A stretch of DNA of 64,000 nt from Hydrogenibacillus schlegelii (GCF_001653195.1 NZ_JXBB01000066.1:1-64000), one strand, 5' to 3'; counted from the first letter of the stretch, positions 15,924 through 24,843 are shown. Translations and numbers: made by a program. The notes: a model not told the origin generated them from the sequence alone.

Positions 15924-16934
15924 TTACTGGCTTCTATTCTCCGTGAGGTCGCGCCACGCCGGCACGCCGCCGGCGCCCCGGGCCGCCTTCACCGCCCGAA
16001 CGACCGCTTCGGCCATGACATCGGCGGCGACCGTGCCGACCCAATTGACGTCGGCCTCCACTTCCCCGGTGGCCAGGGCGAAGATCGCGTCGCCGTCGAA
16101 CATCGTATGGACCGGGTAGATCGTGCGGACGAGCCCGCCGTGGGCCATGTCGGCCACCTTGGTCGCCTGCCCTTTGGTCAGCTTCGCGTTCGTCGCCACG
16201 ACGCCGATCGTCGTCGCCGTGCCCGGTGCGGGACCGCCCGGGTCGGGAAAAAAGGAAAACCGCCTAAGGCCAGGATTTTCGAACAGCGAAGATAGGGGCA
16301 GGATGTCGCCGTCGTCGCAACGGACGCCGGCCAGGACGGCCCCGCTTTGGGGATCCCGCACCTCCCCGACGGCGTTCACCGCGACGATCGCCCCGACGAT
16401 CAGTCCGCCGGGGAGCCGACGCGCGGCGGTCCCCAGCCCCCCTTTCATCGCCCGTTCCATGCCGAAGAGCTTTCCGACCGTCGCGCCCGTGCCGGCGCCG
16501 ACGTTCCCCTGTGCTTCTACGGGCATCTCCCCCGCCCGCGCCGCCGCAGCATACCCCATTTCTCGATTCGGACGGACGGTCGCGCATCCGATCGCCAGAT
16601 CATACAGGGCGGCTGCCGGAACGATCGGCACGCGGGCGGCGCCCGTGTCCAGGCCGATGCCCTGCTCCTCCAAATATTGCACGACGCCGCCCGCGGCATC
16701 GAGCCCGAAGGCGCTCCCGCCGGCGAGGACGACCGCGTGCACGACGTCGACGAGGCCGAGCGGGTTCAGAGCGTCGGTCTCCCGCGTCGCCGGCGCCGAA
16801 CCGCGCACCGAGACGCCGCCGACGGCGCCTTGATCGACGCGGACGACGGTCACCCCCGTCAGCGCCTCCGCGTCTTCGGCGTGCCCGACCTTCACCCCGG
16901 GGACGGCGGTGATGGTGAACGGGGAGTCCGTCAT
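15924..16934 (-). CDS. P1-family (DmpA/NylC-like) N-terminal nucleophile hydrolase
   Basis: About 336 aa, a member of the P1/S58 family that includes DmpA aminopeptidase and the nylon-oligomer endo-hydrolase NylC. These proteins cleave themselves and expose a Ser/Thr nucleophile. The block TTIGVVATNA near residue 241 matches the NylC cleavage region, making Thr241 the probable nucleophile; the preceding residue is Ala rather than Asn. Other family blocks are VLAGGSAFGLDAAGGV and GNVGAGTGATVGK. An ATG at 16934 with AAAGGAGG upstream is chosen; the frame runs open to 17099 without support. It follows the amidase gene on the same strand. Confidence 0.85.
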   Translation of the reverse strand: MTDSPFTITAVPGVKVGHAEDAEALTGVTVVRVDQGAVGGVSVRGSAPATRETDALNPLGLVDVVHAVVLAGGSAFGLDAAGGVVQYLEEQGIGLDTGAARVPIVPAAALYDLAIGCATVRPNREMGYAAAARAGEMPVEAQGNVGAGTGATVGKLFGMERAMKGGLGTAARRLPGGLIVGAIVAVNAVGEVRDPQSGAVLAGVRCDDGDILPLSSLFENPGLRRFSFFPDPGGPAPGTATTIGVVATNAKLTKGQATKVADMAHGGLVRTIYPVHTMFDGDAIFALATGEVEADVNWVGTVAADVMAEAVVRAVKAARGAGGVPAWRDLTENRSQ

Positions 16935-17046
16935 CGAACGCCTCCTTTCGAATCCGGCCGTGAACGGTCGGTTCAAGCACAGCATAAAACAGAAAATTGC
17001 CGCCCGGAAGTGGGCCCGGACGGCCGGCGAACGGGTCCTATTTGCG

Positions 17047-18354
17047 CTACGCTTGATCCCATCCGTACCGCGCTTTGACGATCGCAAGAAGGCCGGCACG
17101 TTCCAGAAGCGGCTCCGGTGCCAGGAACGTCACCGTCACGACGCCGGGATGGCGCCCGATTTCGATGGCGCCCGTGATCGTCGCCCGGTTCAGCACCTCC
17201 GGGACGCTGATGCCGAGCACCCTGGCCGCCCGCTCGAGCCCGTTTTCGGTCGCTTCGTTCAGCGTTCTTCCCGTTCCGACAAAAGAAATCGGATAGGACG
17301 TCTCCAGCGCCGGCACGCCCCATCGGGCGGCGAGGGCCTCCGCCCGGGCCCGCTCTTCCTGGGTGAACGGGCGGGCGAGATACGGCAGGTCTTCCACATT
17401 CGGAAGCAAAATCGGCCCCTCGATGTTCAGGCCTTTGAGCACTTCGACCCGCAAGGTGACGATGCCGCTTACGTCAGTCGTGTGGCCGGCAATTTCTCCG
17501 TCCCCCTGCATTGCATGCATGTCGCCGAGGTAGACGCCGCCGCCCTTGACTTTGACGGGGGCGATCACGACCGCGCCTTCCCGGACGCGGTTAATGTCCA
17601 TGTGCCCGTCCGTCCGGTGCTTGATGAGATCTTCCTCGCTGATCCGGTAATCATGCGGCGCATCCACCAAGGCCGCCCCAAAATCCCCGGCGTTGTGCGA
17701 ATCGGGAAACGGAATGGACGGCGTGGTCCCGAGCTGACCGAGAAACGGACGGACGCGCGCCATCGTCCCGACCAAATCATGCGGCGCAAGCGTGACCACC
17801 GGGTTTTGGATCGACCGCTCCGGCGTTTTCATATAGAATCGGCCGTCCCGAGCGACTTTTTCGGCGGCCTCTTTGTGCAACGTGACGCCGACCCGATGGT
17901 CTTCATCGAAAACGATCGTATAACCATGCGTGAACTTAAACGGCGCGATTTCGGCCCCGCAGTGCGCACAGCGAATCGCGTCCGGGCCGATCCCCTCGAT
18001 TTTCGTATCCGGATAGAGCGTCCCGCACACCGGGCATTTGGCGGCGACAAAGGGATCACCGATGTATCGCCCCTCGATCACCCGGTCGTTGCCCGATGCC
18101 GTGGCGATCGAGGTCACGCGAATCGATTCGATGTAAATGGCGATCGCGTCGCCGACTTCAGCGCCTTCCACGGATACCGGCTTGGTTACTTCGTGGCCGC
18201 CCCTAAGCTTCGGGGTGAGCATGGGGCCCCAGCAGCCCGGCGTCGTGTTGGCGACGATATAGCCGCCGTTTTTCACCGGGCCGAGCATCGGTTCGTTCGG
18301 ATCCAAAATGCCGTCGGTAAACACATCGACGTAAACGGTCCCCTGTGCCGGCAT
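17047..18354 (-). CDS. Acetamidase/formamidase family protein with Cys4 zinc-finger-like insert
   Basis: About 435 aa of the FmdA/AmdA family, which hydrolyses small aliphatic amides to acid and ammonia. Recognisable blocks include the N-terminal GPVKNGGYIVANTTPGCWGP, GMHAMQGDGE-like sequence (here DMHAMQGDGEIAG) and the C-terminal NEATENGLERAARVLG. Two CxxC pairs (Cys107/110 and Cys129/132) form a likely zinc ribbon. The start at 18354 has a GGAGGG site. Its neighbours (P1 hydrolase downstream, amino acid kinase upstream) give no fixed pathway. Amide nitrogen scavenging is the simplest inference. Confidence 0.85.
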   Translation of the reverse strand: MPAQGTVYVDVFTDGILDPNEPMLGPVKNGGYIVANTTPGCWGPMLTPKLRGGHEVTKPVSVEGAEVGDAIAIYIESIRVTSIATASGNDRVIEGRYIGDPFVAAKCPVCGTLYPDTKIEGIGPDAIRCAHCGAEIAPFKFTHGYTIVFDEDHRVGVTLHKEAAEKVARDGRFYMKTPERSIQNPVVTLAPHDLVGTMARVRPFLGQLGTTPSIPFPDSHNAGDFGAALVDAPHDYRISEEDLIKHRTDGHMDINRVREGAVVIAPVKVKGGGVYLGDMHAMQGDGEIAGHTTDVSGIVTLRVEVLKGLNIEGPILLPNVEDLPYLARPFTQEERARAEALAARWGVPALETSYPISFVGTGRTLNEATENGLERAARVLGISVPEVLNRATITGAIEIGRHPGVVTVTFLAPEPLLERAGLLAIVKARYGWDQA

Positions 18355-18466
18355 TTGGTGGCCCTCCTTCTGATCGACTAGCAAGCCCTTACATAAGAAA
18401 GAATATCATGGATCATTGCACGGATCTACATTTATCATTTGCAGTTCTCGTTTTTTGTATAGCTGG

Positions 18467-18507
18467 AAAAAATTGGCTCGGGATCCGTCCTCACCGTCTC
18501 CCGAGCC
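18467..18507 (-). terminator. Rho-independent terminator after the aspartokinase gene
   Basis: A 9-bp stem GGCTCGGGA/TCCCGAGCC (18475-18483 with 18499-18507) is followed on the minus strand by AATTTTTTCC. It separates the aspartokinase transcript from the amidase gene. Confidence 0.85.
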
Positions 18508-18525
18508 ACCAGAAAGAGGGCCGAC

Positions 18526-19350
18526 TCACGAACGCGTGGATGCGACGTTCTCTGGAATGATGGTCAGATCATGTTCAGCTGCTGGCAACCCTCGAAAGTC
18601 CGCACTCGCGATCAACGTCCCTTCGGCCAGCGCGTCGGACGCATCATTCTTGGCGACGACGAGGGGAATTTCGGCCGACTGCGCCCAACGCACGGCGTCG
18701 GGATGGATCACCTTCGCCCCGTTTTCGGCGAGCCGAAGCGCCTCTTCGTAGGTCAGGTAAGAAAAACGGAGGGATGCGGGATCGCGCCGCGGATCGGCGC
18801 TGTAGACGCCGTCGACGTCGGTATAAATCTCGCAGCGATCGGCGCCGAGGGCCGCTGCGAGCGCCGCCGCCGTCGTGTCGGAGCCGCCGCGACCGAGGGT
18901 CGTCACTTCGCCCGACGCGGACATGCCCTGAAAACCGGCGACGACGGGGACGGCGCCTCGGGCGAGGAGCGCCCGAATCCGGGCGGTGTTGAAGGCCACG
19001 ATCCGGGCGCCGCCGTAGGTGCCGTCGGTGATGAGGCCGGCCTGAGCCCCCGTCAGCGCCTCGGCGGCCACCCCTTCCCGATGCAGGGCGATCGCCATGA
19101 GGCTCGCCGAGACGATCTCCCCGGTGGCGAGGAGAAGATCGAGTTCCCGCCCCGGCGGCGCCGGGTGAAGGGACGACGCCAGGGCGATGAGGCCGTCGGT
19201 CGACCGCCCCATCGCCGAGACGACGAGGACGACCTCCGTCCCCTCCCGCACCGTCCGGGCGACCCGCGCCGCCACCGCCCGGATCGCTTCCACCGTGGCC
19301 AGCGACGATCCGCCGTATTTTTGCACGACCCGCCGGGGAATCCGTTCCAT
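18526..19350 (-). CDS. Aspartate kinase-like amino acid kinase without ACT domains
   Basis: About 274 aa of the amino acid kinase fold. It has KYGGSS (residues 11-16), the GRGGSDTTA block (153-161) and TDVDGVYSADPR, the aspartokinase ATP and aspartate signature, then AKVIHPDAV. This predicts phosphorylation of aspartate, the first step to lysine, threonine, methionine and diaminopimelate. Normal aspartokinases run to about 400 residues with two C-terminal ACT domains; here the protein ends shortly after the catalytic domain. Feedback inhibition would therefore be absent or supplied by another protein. The ATG at 19350 is chosen; a frame to 19491 is open but unsupported. It is monocistronic, between two terminators. 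Confidence 0.82.
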   Translation of the reverse strand: MERIPRRVVQKYGGSSLATVEAIRAVAARVARTVREGTEVVLVVSAMGRSTDGLIALASSLHPAPPGRELDLLLATGEIVSASLMAIALHREGVAAEALTGAQAGLITDGTYGGARIVAFNTARIRALLARGAVPVVAGFQGMSASGEVTTLGRGGSDTTAAALAAALGADRCEIYTDVDGVYSADPRRDPASLRFSYLTYEEALRLAENGAKVIHPDAVRWAQSAEIPLVVAKNDASDALAEGTLIASADFRGLPAAEHDLTIIPENVASTRS

Positions 19351-19441
19351 CGCCGGTTTCTCTCCTCTCCGTCTTCCGTCCCGCGCCAGATCGGCGCCGG
19401 TTGTCTCTTTATGAAGTACATCCTGTTTATGTTCGCTAGAC

Positions 19442-19470
19442 AGTATAGCACCGCGTGCGGCCGAGCACAA
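19442..19470 (-). promoter_or_regulatory. Candidate promoter of the aspartokinase gene
   Basis: On the minus strand TTGTGC (19465-19470) and TATACT (19442-19447) are separated by exactly 17 bases, about 85 bases before the proposed start codon. This is a good sigma-A type match in GC-rich surroundings. Confidence 0.6.
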
Positions 19471-19521
19471 GGGCGGAAAACAATTTCGCAATCTTAGTTC
19501 TCATCGGGGCCGCCTCCCGAC

Positions 19522-19555
19522 AAAAAAAAACGGCGAACCCCTCTTCGGTTCGCCG
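19522..19555 (-). terminator. Rho-independent terminator after the C26 amidotransferase gene
   Basis: A 9-bp stem CGGCGAACC/GGTTCGCCG (19531-19539 with 19547-19555) and a 7-base loop are followed on the minus strand by nine T residues (19522-19530). It probably ends the transcript coming from lysA. Confidence 0.9.
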
Positions 19556-19593
19556 TCGGCGTTCCGTTTCCGCCCGCGTTTGGCGGCTTGATC

Positions 19594-20406
19594 TCACCGT
19601 TTCTCGGCTTGATCGCCCCGACGATCGGCTTGATCGGTCCGACCGATCCCGGGCCGCTCGCCGGAGGGGACCGCTTCGTCGGGCGACGTTCTATCGGCCG
19701 ACGCCCGGGCCGCCTCGACGAAGGCGGCAAAGAGCCGTCGCTGCTCCCATGCGCCGGCGGCGGCGAGGGCTTCGGCGTGCCACTGGACGCCGAGGGCCAG
19801 CGGGCCGTCCGGCCGCTCGATCGCCTCGATCACCCCGTCGTCGCTCCAGGCGACGGCCCGCCAGCCGGGAGCGACGCGGCGGATCGCCTGATGGTGAAAG
19901 CTGTTGACGCGAAGCCGCTCCGCCCCGACGATCGCCCCAAGCCGGCTGTCCGGCGCCACCCCAACGGCGTGTGCCGGCCACGCGCGGGGCCCCCGCTGCA
20001 TATGCATGACGAGCGGCCCGCGCCACTGGGCCGGAAGGTCCTGATGGAGATCGCCGCCGAAGGCGACGTTCAAAAGCTGCGCTCCCCGACAGATGCCGAA
20101 AAGCGGCAGACCCATCGCCGCGGCGAGGCGCGCAAGCGCCAGTTCAAAGGCGTCCCGCTCCGGCTCAACGGTCCCCAAAGACGGATGCGGCGCCTCGCCG
20201 AAAGAGGCCGGGTCGAGATCACCGCCGCCAGTGAGAAGAAGCCCGTCGATCAAAAGGAGCCTGCGCCGGACGTCCTGATCCGCCTCCGCGTAGCCGATCA
20301 CGACCGGAAGCCCGCCGGCCGCTTCGACGGCTTCGAGGTAATCCCGGTGGACGGTATATCGACCGCCCTCATCCCGACTCGGGATGATGCCGATCACCGG
20401 CCGCAT
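19594..20406 (-). CDS. Class C26 glutamine amidotransferase-like hydrolase (PuuD family)
   Basis: A 270-aa peptidase C26/gamma-glutamyl-GABA hydrolase family protein that would release glutamate from a gamma-glutamyl amide. The nucleophile elbow FGICRGAQLLN carries Cys106, and the catalytic His210 and Glu212 lie in GVQWHAE. The Pro of the usual WHPE is replaced by Ala. The core ends near residue 235 and is followed by a polar Asp/Arg-rich tail. It is downstream of lysA on the same strand and ahead of a strong terminator, so it may be the last gene of the spoIIA-lysA unit. Substrate is unknown. Confidence 0.85.
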   Translation of the reverse strand: MRPVIGIIPSRDEGGRYTVHRDYLEAVEAAGGLPVVIGYAEADQDVRRRLLLIDGLLLTGGGDLDPASFGEAPHPSLGTVEPERDAFELALARLAAAMGLPLFGICRGAQLLNVAFGGDLHQDLPAQWRGPLVMHMQRGPRAWPAHAVGVAPDSRLGAIVGAERLRVNSFHHQAIRRVAPGWRAVAWSDDGVIEAIERPDGPLALGVQWHAEALAAAGAWEQRRLFAAFVEAARASADRTSPDEAVPSGERPGIGRTDQADRRGDQAEKR

Positions 20407-20569
20407 CGCCTCTCCCCCTCCCGCCCGGGCCCTTTTCTTCAGGTCCCTCTACGGAAGGTCCCTCTACGGAGCCGCGCCATCCGGAGCGCCGCGGCCCCCT
20501 TCTTCCGGATCGAATGCGTCCAACGCCGAATCACCGGATCTTCTCCGAAGCCGGGCGCCGCCGGTCGAC

Positions 20570-22015
20570 CTACGCCCGACCGCCGTCCCCCGCCCGCGCC
20601 TCAAAGCGCTCTTCCGCCCCGAGGGGAAGCTCCACCTCCCCGAGGGGCACATCGTGCCGGACGAGATCGGCATACGTTTCTCGCCGGACGACGAGCCGCG
20701 CCCGGCCGTCCCGGACGAAGACGACCGCCGGCCGGGGCAGCCGGTTGTAGTGGCTCGCCATGGCGAACGTGTACGCCCCCGTCGCCGGCACCGCCAAGAG
20801 ATCGCCGATCCGGACCGGCGGGAGCATCACCCGCTCGATGAGGACGTCGCCGCTTTCGCACAGCTTCCCGACGACGCTCACCGCCTCCGTCGCCGGCTCG
20901 AGCGCCCGGTCGGCGAGGAGGGCCGTGTAACGGGCGCCGTAGAGGGCCGGACGGATGTTGTCGCTCATCCCGCCGTCGACGGCGACGTAGCGCCGGATCC
21001 CCGGAAGATCCTTGATCGCCCCGACGCGATACAGCGTCCAGCCGGCCTCGCCGACGATCGAGCGGCCCGGCTCGAACCAGAGCGCCGGAAGCGGCCGGCC
21101 CGCCGCCCGAAAGCGCTCCTTCACCCCGTCCACGACCGCCCGGAGGAGCGCCGTCGCCTCCGGCGCCGCCTCCTCCTCGACGTGCCGGATGCCGAACCCG
21201 CCGCCCAGATTGAGCACCTCCAGGTCCAAGGGCGGAAGAAGAGGAAGCGCCCCGAGCAGCTTTTCGACGGCGGCGAGATAGCCGTTTGGCGAGAAGATCT
21301 GCGAGCCGATGTGGATACTGAGTCCCCGCAGCCGGAGGCCCGGCACCGCCCGCGTCCGCTCGATCGCCGTCGCCACCTGGCCGCTTCCGAGGTCGAAGCC
21401 GAACTTCGATTCTTCCTGCCCGGTGGAAATATATGCGTGCGTATCGGCGTGGATGCCGGGCGTCACCCGAAGAAGAACGTCTATCGGCCGCCTCCCGCCG
21501 GCCGAACCGGCCGGGCCGGCAGCGCCCGCCGGAAGGCCGACCTCCGCCGCGACCGCCCGGAGGAGATCGTCCCGCTCCCCGGCGGCGAACGCCCGGAGCC
21601 GCTCAAGCTCGTCAAAATTGTCGACGATGATCACGCCGACGCCGGCGGCGAGGGCGAGGGCGAGTTCCGCATCGCTTTTGTTGTTCCCGTGAAAATGGAT
21701 CCGCTCCGGCGGAAAGCCGGCCTGAAGCGCCGTGTACAGCTCCCCGCCCGAGACGACGTCGAGGCTCGCCCCTTCCTCCCGAACGAGCTCGGCCATCGCC
21801 CGCACGCAAAATGCCTTGCAGGCAAAGGCGACGTCATACGTCACCCCCGCCTCCCGGAGCACCGCCTGATAGGCCCGAAGCCGCTCCCGGATGAGCGCCT
21901 CGTCGTACACCCAAAGCGGCGTCCCGAACGCCTCCGCCAGGCGGGCGGCCGGGACGCCGCCGATCTCGAGACGCCCCCGTTCGTCGATCCGGCTTGTCCC
22001 TTTTAAGAAGAACAC
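20570..22015 (-). CDS. lysA: Diaminopimelate decarboxylase LysA
   Basis: PLP enzyme that converts meso-diaminopimelate to lysine, the last step of lysine synthesis. It is about 481 aa with an alanine-racemase-type barrel. The PLP Lys67 is in FACKAFC, the phosphate-binding region is GGGFGI, and the C-terminal CESGD and SHYNRL segments complete the site. The GTG at 22015 is preferred because AAGGAGGGG lies upstream of it, inside the longer open frame to 22084. A linker inserted near AGAAGPAGSAGG is species-specific. Position after spoVAF matches B. subtilis, where lysA ends the spoVA operon. Confidence 0.95.
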   Translation of the reverse strand: MFFLKGTSRIDERGRLEIGGVPAARLAEAFGTPLWVYDEALIRERLRAYQAVLREAGVTYDVAFACKAFCVRAMAELVREEGASLDVVSGGELYTALQAGFPPERIHFHGNNKSDAELALALAAGVGVIIVDNFDELERLRAFAAGERDDLLRAVAAEVGLPAGAAGPAGSAGGRRPIDVLLRVTPGIHADTHAYISTGQEESKFGFDLGSGQVATAIERTRAVPGLRLRGLSIHIGSQIFSPNGYLAAVEKLLGALPLLPPLDLEVLNLGGGFGIRHVEEEAAPEATALLRAVVDGVKERFRAAGRPLPALWFEPGRSIVGEAGWTLYRVGAIKDLPGIRRYVAVDGGMSDNIRPALYGARYTALLADRALEPATEAVSVVGKLCESGDVLIERVMLPPVRIGDLLAVPATGAYTFAMASHYNRLPRPAVVFVRDGRARLVVRRETYADLVRHDVPLGEVELPLGAEERFEARAGDGGRA

Positions 22016-22100
22016 GGTTTCTCTCCCCTCCTTTGGCGACATCATAACACAGCGCGGCCCGCCCCGGAAGCGGCGGCGGACCACAACGAGCGGGCTCGGG

Positions 22101-23570
22101 TCAATTTTTGATCGTGTTTTGCGTATGGATGACGCTCGGCCGGCGGATCGTCTGCGGCACCGCCGTCCGGACGAGGACGTGCCAGAGGGCCGGACCGTTG
22201 AACGGGATGAGCGGCCAGAAATACGGCGTATCGAGCGAGCGGGTGAACACGAGCGCGATCACGAGGAGCGTCGCCGCGAGGACGAACCCCGGGATGCCGA
22301 AGAAAAAGACAGCCAGGATGAGCCAGAGGCGCGCCAGCCGGTTCGCCAGCGAAAGCTCGTAGCTCGGCGTCGCAAAGAGCCCGATGGCGGCAAAGGCGAG
22401 GTAGAGAAGCACCTCCGGCGTGAGGAGGCCGACCTTCACCGCCACGTCGCCGACGAGGACGGCGGCGATGACGCCCATCGCCGTCGCCAGCGGCGACGGC
22501 GTATGCACCGCCGCCATGCGCATGAGGTCGAGGCCGAATTCCGCCGCCAGCACCTGAAGGAGAAGCGGCACCTTGCCGGGTTTTTTCGGCCCGAGAAAGC
22601 GAAGCCAGTCGGGGAGAAGCTCCGGTTGCAGGGTATACAGCACCCAGAGCGGAAGGAGAAAGATCGACGCCAGAATGCCGAGGAGCCGCACCCAGCGCAG
22701 ATACGCCCCGGTGACCGGCGTCTGGCGGTACTCCTCGGCGTGCTGCACGTGATGGAAAAACGTCGTCGGCAGGATCATCACGCTCGGCGACGTGTCGACG
22801 ATGAGGAGGACGTGCCCTTCCAAAAGGTGCTGCACCGCCACGTCCGGCCGTTCGGTGTACCGGACGAGCGGATACGGATTCCACGTCTGACCGATGAGCA
22901 GCTCCTGAAGCGACTTGTCCGTCATCGGGAGCCCGTCGATCTCGATCGCCTGAAGCCGCTCCCGGATGAGCTGGACGAGGCCCGGATCGGCGATGTCCCG
23001 GATGTAAGCCAGGACGACGTCCGTCTTCGACCGCTCGCCGATGTGGGTCAGCTCCAGCCGGAGGCGCTCGTCCCGAAGCCGGCGGCGGATGAGGCCGGCG
23101 TTCGTGATGATGCTTTCGGTAAAGCCGTCTCGCGCCCCCCGGACGACCCGCTCCGTATCCGGCTCTTCCGGCGATCGGTTCGGGTACATCCGGCCGTCGA
23201 GGACGATCGCTTCGGCGTGGCCGTCGACGAAGAGGACGAAAAGCCCGCTCAGGAGAAGGTCGATCGCCTCGTCGATGGTCCGGCGCGTCTCCACCTGAAC
23301 GTGCGTCGCGTACCGGGCGAGGATCAACCGGAAGACGTCTTCCCCGTCGTCGGGGCGGATTTCCGCCAGGGAGCGAAGCACGTGCACGAACATGCCCGCA
23401 TCGACGAGCCCGTTCGAATAAAAGATCGCCACCCGCGTCTTCCCGACGAGGATCTCCCGGACGCCGACGTCAAACGACGTCCCGACGCCGGCGCGGTCTT
23501 TGACGATGGCGACGTTTTCTTCGATCGACCGGCGGACGGGAACGTGGAGCGAATCGTTCGGTGCGGCCAC
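22101..23570 (-). CDS. spoVAF: Stage V sporulation protein AF (GerA-family spore protein)
   Basis: About 489 aa, homologous to GerA-type germinant receptor A subunits and SpoVAF. A soluble N-terminal domain (1-290) carries the segments SEDVVLAYI-like (here KTDVVLAYIRDIADP), LPMTDKSLQELLI and TWNPYPLVRYTERPD. It is followed by about five membrane helices (300-460). SpoVAF sits in the spore inner membrane and assists dipicolinic acid release at germination. The ATG at 23576 touches the GGGAGGG site, so the GTG at 23570 is the better start. It directly follows sigF; the other spoVA genes are absent here. Confidence 0.9.
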   Translation of the reverse strand: MAAPNDSLHVPVRRSIEENVAIVKDRAGVGTSFDVGVREILVGKTRVAIFYSNGLVDAGMFVHVLRSLAEIRPDDGEDVFRLILARYATHVQVETRRTIDEAIDLLLSGLFVLFVDGHAEAIVLDGRMYPNRSPEEPDTERVVRGARDGFTESIITNAGLIRRRLRDERLRLELTHIGERSKTDVVLAYIRDIADPGLVQLIRERLQAIEIDGLPMTDKSLQELLIGQTWNPYPLVRYTERPDVAVQHLLEGHVLLIVDTSPSVMILPTTFFHHVQHAEEYRQTPVTGAYLRWVRLLGILASIFLLPLWVLYTLQPELLPDWLRFLGPKKPGKVPLLLQVLAAEFGLDLMRMAAVHTPSPLATAMGVIAAVLVGDVAVKVGLLTPEVLLYLAFAAIGLFATPSYELSLANRLARLWLILAVFFFGIPGFVLAATLLVIALVFTRSLDTPYFWPLIPFNGPALWHVLVRTAVPQTIRRPSVIHTQNTIKN

Positions 23571-23617
23571 CGCCATCCCTCCCGCCTATAGCTTGCCCCG
23601 GCGGAAAGGAATGGCCG

Positions 23618-24370
23618 CTAGCGGCCGATCTCTTTTTTCAGCGTCTCGAGGATTTTTTTCTCCAGCCGGGACACCTGCACCTGGGAGATGCCGAGGCGGG
23701 CGGCGACTTCCTCCTGCGTCTGATCTTTAAAAAACCGGAGGTAGATGATGAGTCGCTCCCGCTCCGGCAGCCGGGCGATGACGTCCCGGAGGCCGACGTG
23801 TTCGATCCACGCCTCCTCCCGGTCGTCGGCGATCTGGTCGAGGAGCGTGATCGGGTCGCCGTCGTTTTCGTACACCGTCTCGTGGATCGACGCCGGCGGT
23901 CGGGTCGCTTCCTGGGCGAGGATCACGTCGTCCGGCGTCAGGCCGAGGGCGTCGGCGACCTCCTGGATCGTCGGCTCCCGACCGAGGGACTTCATGAGCT
24001 CGTCCCGCGCCCGGCGCACCCGGAGGCCCGCCTCCTTGAGCGCCCGGCTCACCTTGATCGTCCCGTCGTCCCGAATAAAGCGCTGGATTTCGCCGATGAT
24101 CATCGGCACGGCGTAGGTCGAAAACTTCACGTCGTAGGCGAGATCAAACTTGTCGATCGCCTTGATGAGCCCGATGGCGCCGATCTGAAACAGGTCGTCC
24201 GCTTCGTACCCGCGGTTTAAAAACCGCTGGACGATCGACCAGACGAGGCGGAGATTCGCTTCGACGAGGGCCGTCCGCGCCGCCTCGTCGCCGGCATGGG
24301 CCCGGGCGATGAGCGACCGGATCTCCTCGTCGGAAAGCGCCGGGGCGGCCCGCTCCGCTTCGAACGACAT
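23618..24370 (-). CDS. sigF: RNA polymerase sporulation sigma factor SigF
   Basis: Forespore-specific sigma factor of 250 aa. Region 2 is recognisable as LRLVWSIVQRFLNRGYEADDLFQIGAIGL and KFSTYAVPMIIGEIQRFIRDD. Region 4 ends the protein with the helix-turn-helix TQEEVAARLGISQVQVSRLEKKIL. It is held inactive by SpoIIAB until SpoIIAA is dephosphorylated in the forespore. The operon order spoIIAA-spoIIAB-sigF is conserved with 11 bases between spoIIAB and sigF. Confidence 0.96.
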   Translation of the reverse strand: MSFEAERAAPALSDEEIRSLIARAHAGDEAARTALVEANLRLVWSIVQRFLNRGYEADDLFQIGAIGLIKAIDKFDLAYDVKFSTYAVPMIIGEIQRFIRDDGTIKVSRALKEAGLRVRRARDELMKSLGREPTIQEVADALGLTPDDVILAQEATRPPASIHETVYENDGDPITLLDQIADDREEAWIEHVGLRDVIARLPERERLIIYLRFFKDQTQEEVAARLGISQVQVSRLEKKILETLKKEIGR

Positions 24371-24381
24371 CGAACCACCTT

Positions 24382-24843
24382 CTAATGGGCCGGCGCGCTC
24401 GGGGCGCCGGCCGAACTTTTGATCCGCCGCACCATCCGGACCCGCGTCCCCCGCCCCGGGGCGCTTTCGACCTCGACGTCGTCCATAAAGTTTTCCATGA
24501 TCGTAAAGCCCATCCCCGACCGCTCGAGATCCGGCCGCGTCGTGTATAGCGGCTCCCGCGCCTTGGCCACGTCGGCAATGCCGGCGCCCTGGTCTTCGAC
24601 GACGACGGTCAGGACGTCACCGTCGATCCACGCCCGGACGACGACCTCCCCGGGTTCGTCTCGATCGGGGTAGCCGTGGATGATGGCGTTCGTCACCGCT
24701 TCGGAGACCGCCGTTTTGATCTCGTCCAGCTCTTCCACCGTCGGGTCGAGGGCGGCGGCAAAGGCGGCGACGGCGACCCGGGCGAGGGACTCGTTGCCGC
24801 TTCTGGCGGGGAAGACAAGCGTCATGGCGTTCGTCCGGGCCAT
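24382..24843 (-). CDS. spoIIAB: Anti-sigma F factor / serine kinase SpoIIAB
   Basis: A 153-aa GHKL-type ATPase that binds SigF and phosphorylates SpoIIAA. The N box is in [12 protein letters not shown], the G1 box in VEDQGAGI, and the G2-like [15 protein letters not shown] follows the ATP lid. The first residues ([22 protein letters not shown]) match the B. subtilis protein with a short extension. Its ATG directly abuts the spoIIAA stop codon, so translation is coupled. Confidence 0.95.
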   Translation of the reverse strand: MARTNAMTLVFPARSGNESLARVAVAAFAAALDPTVEELDEIKTAVSEAVTNAIIHGYPDRDEPGEVVVRAWIDGDVLTVVVEDQGAGIADVAKAREPLYTTRPDLERSGMGFTIMENFMDDVEVESAPGRGTRVRMVRRIKSSAGAPSAPAH

